Below are positions 4,783 through 6,741 of a stretch of 6,741 bases of DNA, one piece after another (position 1 is the stretch's first letter; each line of letters opens with the position of its first letter). Source of the DNA: an uncultured Prevotella sp. (GTDB lineage Bacteria > Bacteroidota > Bacteroidia > Bacteroidales > Bacteroidaceae); NCBI GenBank assembly GCA_900550635.1, contig URSZ01000126.1:1-6741 (forward strand), read 5' to 3'. The translations under genes were made by a program, and so were the position numbers. A model generated the notes under the pieces. The model was given only the letters and a program-made list of their open reading frames with translations. It did no database searches and was not told the origin of the DNA.

Positions 4783-6075
4783 CTATATTTTCAGCTCCTT
4801 ATCCTGTCTTGTAGGTGCAATCCCCAAACTGTTTCTCCATTCATTCGCTTTCTGTCTGAACCATTGCACAAGCGGAATATCATTCACGCATATGTGGTAA
4901 TGCCCTTTCCTGTTCTTGTTCTCTTCAAACGAGAAAGCCGCATTCTCGTCACGAAACTTTCGGTTGAATTCAGGAGAATAGAAATCACCTTTCAGCCTTA
5001 CTTTCTTCAACTTGCACAGCTCTTGGATTACTCTTTCAGAGAATTTCAAGGTGTTTCGACAGAAGTCAATCAACGGCAACAGTTTCTCTACATGAGGGAA
5101 GTACCGCTGTATCTTGTACATATACTCGTTGAACTTGGTACGTTCTTCTCTATGTTCAAGTTCCATTGTCTTGATATGCTGTATCAATTCTTCGTTCTGA
5201 TTTTCAAGCACAGATATACGTTGCTGTAATCCCTCTCTTTCCTCTTTCAACTTATTGCTGCCCAAAAGAGAACCGACCTTTGCCACGAGTGCCGTTTTCG
5301 CCTCGGTCTTGGCGGCTTCAAGCTTCTCCGACCTGATTTCTTTCCGTACTTCGTCAAGCTGTTGTTCCGCTTGTTGCTGCTCGGTCTGCAACAGCCGCAC
5401 GTTGGCTTCAAGCTCTCCCGTCTGCCGTTTCAGGTCACGGTAGTATTGGGAGGTGGTGGTGTGCCGCGCCTCCGAACCCCGTATGCCACGCTGCAAGCCG
5501 TATTTCGCCATTGCTGCGGCATAGCTGTCATGGTAGGCGACAAGCCTTTCACGGCTCATGAGGTCATCGGCACACAGGCGTACAGCGTTGGCTTTCTTTC
5601 GGTAGGTACGTCTGCCATCCACTTGCTTCTGCCTCGCTTTCCTGCGCTTTCCCGTCACTATCGGCACGACCGTGGCGTGGATATGCGGTGTGTGCTCGTC
5701 CATGTGCAGCACTGCCGATACGGTATTCTCCTTTCCGAACGTGCGGTGCAGCCATTGCAGGTTGTCATCGCACCATTCGTCCAGTCTGCCCTCGTCCTGC
5801 ACTCTTATCATGTCCTCGTGCGTGCCCGAAAGCACGAGGCGGATTGCCCTTACTTGGTCGGGCGTTATCTTCCGCCTGATGCCTGCCGTGTGGATGCGGT
5901 GGCTTATCGCTTCGGTGCGGTCTGCCACACCGTCGGGGAACTCCACCAGTTCACGGTTGAGATGGGTGCGTGTGGGGTCGGCGTTCTTGGGCATTGTTTT
6001 GCGTTCTATGTGGTCGGATGCGCCCGCGTCAGCCGACCCTTTCGCCTTGTTGATTTGGATGCTTATGTATCCCAT
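4783..6075 (-). CDS. MobV-family relaxase (Mob/Pre, PF01076)
   Basis: The protein nicks oriT, stays bound to the 5' end and pilots the strand into a mating channel supplied by a conjugative element. I place the start at the ATG at 6075 (430 aa, MGYISIQINKAKG...). The frame stays open upstream to 6189, but that part is the oriT candidate and its translation does not look like protein. Landmarks: HIER (22-25), HLNREL (38-43), the metal-binding HMDEHTPHIH (124-133; H124, H131, H133), GIRGSEARH (197-205), then a long coiled coil (about 215-315) and a variable C-terminal region. MobV relaxases typically have this conserved N-terminal third and diverse tails. DNA encoding the catalytic half is GC-rich (63% in line 5641-5700), while the tail is AT-richer (42% in line 5041-5100), which suggests a mosaic gene. 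No complete mobilization partner gene is seen upstream. Confidence 0.93.
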   Translation of the reverse strand: MGYISIQINKAKGSADAGASDHIERKTMPKNADPTRTHLNRELVEFPDGVADRTEAISHRIHTAGIRRKITPDQVRAIRLVLSGTHEDMIRVQDEGRLDEWCDDNLQWLHRTFGKENTVSAVLHMDEHTPHIHATVVPIVTGKRRKARQKQVDGRRTYRKKANAVRLCADDLMSRERLVAYHDSYAAAMAKYGLQRGIRGSEARHTTTSQYYRDLKRQTGELEANVRLLQTEQQQAEQQLDEVRKEIRSEKLEAAKTEAKTALVAKVGSLLGSNKLKEEREGLQQRISVLENQNEELIQHIKTMELEHREERTKFNEYMYKIQRYFPHVEKLLPLIDFCRNTLKFSERVIQELCKLKKVRLKGDFYSPEFNRKFRDENAAFSFEENKNRKGHYHICVNDIPLVQWFRQKANEWRNSLGIAPTRQDKELKI

Positions 6076-6128
6076 GTTTGTTTCTTGTTTTTTAGGTTCT
6101 ACAAATTGTTTGTCGGTATCCGTCCGCC

Positions 6129-6244
6129 TGCGGTCGTGCCGCACGGGGCAAACGGGGGTGTCCAGAGGGGTGTAACCCCGTTGGCTCATTGGGGTGTTTT
6201 TAGCATTAGCGTCAGCGGTGCGTGAAGAAAACGCCCTAATGAGC
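6129..6244. other. Candidate origin of transfer (oriT)
   Basis: Immediately upstream of the relaxase lies a cluster of small repeats. TGCGG-tcgtg-CCGCA is at 6129-6143. A direct repeat GGGGTGT is at 6155-6161 and 6167-6173. GGGGT-gta-ACCCC forms a hairpin at 6167-6179. GCTCATTGGGG (6184-6194) is nearly complementary to CCCTAATGAGC (6234-6244), with one mismatch. MobV oriT sites usually lie just upstream of the relaxase gene and hold such inverted repeats next to the nick. I cannot place the nick from sequence alone. Confidence 0.6.
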
Positions 6245-6247
6245 TAT

Positions 6248-6269
6248 GGCTTTTTGCTTCCCAAAAGCC
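6248..6269. repeat. 7-bp hairpin in the relaxase upstream region
   Basis: GGCTTTT (6248-6254) and AAAAGCC (6263-6269) are perfect complements with an 8-base loop. No T-run follows on either strand, so it is more likely part of the oriT/relaxosome region than a terminator. From here to about 6420 I see no supported gene. The open leftward frame through this DNA has a TTG start and crosses the palindromic repeat. Confidence 0.4.
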
Positions 6270-6420
6270 TGCGGCGGTGTCGGCGATGTTGCTCGTGGGT
6301 ATCTTTCGCCTTTTTCTTTTCGCCAGCGACATCGGCTTTCCCTTGTCGGTCGGCAGGATGGAAGTCCGTCCGACCAGCCTGTGAATGGCGGTGTTCACCT
6401 CCGTTGCTGAGGGTGAAAAA

Positions 6421-6656
6421 GCGTTGAATTGTTGATGAGGTAACATAACATATTGATGTTCTGTAATATACATCCTCAACAACCGCTCAACAAACCCGTT
6501 CACAAAACATTTGGAGACGAAAAGAAAAAGGAATGCCGTTGCGGTGTGCCGCTTGCCTTTTCTTTTCAACAGCCCTTTCCTTTTGTTGAGGATTTGTTGA
6601 GGGAATATCTTATTATCTATCAGCATATTATTTACCACATTCAACAATTCAACAAA
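6421..6656. repeat. Diverged inverted duplication with paired TTGTTGA boxes
   Basis: Two arms of about 115 bases face each other around 6538. The outer pair is GTTGAATTGTTGA (6423-6435) against TCAACAATTCAAC (6642-6654 region). The inner pair is CCTCAACAA..(G)CTCAACAAA (6475-6494) against TTTTGTTGAGGATTTGTTGAGG (6581-6602). Next come GAAAAGAAAAAGG (6519-6531) against CCTTTTCTTTTC (6556-6567) and GCGG-tgtg-CCGC (6541-6552). TTGTTGA or its complement occurs exactly at 6429, 6476, 6487, 6583, 6594, 6641 and 6649. Copies within a pair are spaced 11 bases (inner) or 8 bases (outer, with a degenerate partner at 6421). The bases between the outer and inner boxes are also recognisably similar on the two arms. 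This looks like a multi-site protein-binding region such as an initiator, recombinase or relaxosome target. Confidence 0.7.
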
Positions 6657-6659
6657 ATA

Positions 6660-6741
6660 TCAGAGGTTTTCAAGCATGTTTTTGGTGACGGTGTAATACC
6701 TGCCCACACGGTTCTTTGGCAAATAGTGTTCTGCACGGTTG
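6660..6741 (-). CDS. 3' end of an unidentified leftward gene (partial)
   Basis: The frame beginning at base 6740 reads 26 residues, NRAEHYLPKNRVGRYYTV followed by TKNMLENL, then TGA (6662-6660). The basic/aromatic composition and the abrupt end just before the palindromic repeat suggest a genuine C-terminus. It is probably another gene of the mobilizable element (replication, primase or accessory type), but 26 residues do not identify it. It points the same way as the relaxase. Confidence 0.55.
   Translation of the reverse strand, partial: NRAEHYLPKNRVGRYYTVTKNMLENL

Noticed and set aside
4744..5229. 161-aa rightward ORF
   Set aside because: It is antisense to the relaxase C-terminus, Phe/Leu-rich, and has no family features.
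6076..6189. N-terminal 38-residue extension of the relaxase
   Set aside because: It is arginine/proline-rich translation of the oriT hairpins. MobV proteins of this type begin at MGYISIQINKAKG.
5362..6225. 287-aa rightward ORF opposite the relaxase
   Set aside because: It is antisense to the catalytic half of a clear MobV relaxase. Long antisense frames are expected in GC-rich coding DNA.
6186..6647. 153-aa leftward ORF upstream of the relaxase
   Set aside because: It starts with TTG, has a low-complexity basic composition, runs through the inverted duplication and oriT candidate, and shows no recognisable domain. The C-terminal 70 codons could conceivably be a small gene, but nothing supports it.

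Overview
The window looks like Bacteroidales DNA (Bacteroides, Parabacteroides, Alistipes or a relative). It has TTTG/TAnnTTTG promoter boxes, starts without Shine-Dalgarno sequences, a Bacteroides-type MobV relaxase, and a DUF1566/lectin-like protein of the kind common in gut Bacteroidetes. It appears to be one side of an integrated mobilizable element next to host-like DNA. No integrase, rRNA, tRNA or CRISPR array is visible.

Layout. (1) Positions 1-977 are GC-rich (two sampled 60-base lines count 60-62% G+C). They hold the 3' end of a + strand gene with a C_GCAxxG_C_C-like cysteine pattern, convergent with a minus-strand DUF1566-like gene that lacks a signal peptide and an ATG start. (2) Positions 978-1235 are AT-rich and non-coding: a leftward promoter that also matches the CTnDOT-type attachment core GTANNTTTGC, backed directly onto the terminator of the cargo operon. 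(3) Positions 1235-4376 are an AT-rich, leftward cargo (30-38% G+C in sampled lines): a GmrSD-like DUF262 + DUF1524/HNH protein split into two overlapping frames, a two-TM membrane-anchored protein 12 nt upstream of it, and a 76-residue protein made of two Asp-box repeats. (4) Positions 4383-4740 carry no gene but a dense set of nested inverted repeats, probably a structured RNA or a structured leader of the cargo. (5) Positions 4783-6075 encode the MobV relaxase; its catalytic half is GC-rich and its C-terminal half is AT-rich like the cargo. (6) Positions 6129-6244 are a hairpin-rich oriT candidate. (7) Positions 6421-6656 form a diverged inverted duplication with paired TTGTTGA boxes. (8) The right edge holds the last 26 codons of a further leftward gene.

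Interpretation. The relaxase and oriT would allow transfer by a co-resident conjugative element. The leftward cargo resembles an accessory defence module: a modification-sensing or phage-sensing NTPase/HNH nuclease with a membrane partner. The frame break in the nuclease gene is either an inactivating slip in an A-rich tract or a true two-subunit arrangement. The structured RNA region beside this cargo and the paired-box palindrome near oriT are the two parts that known features do not explain.
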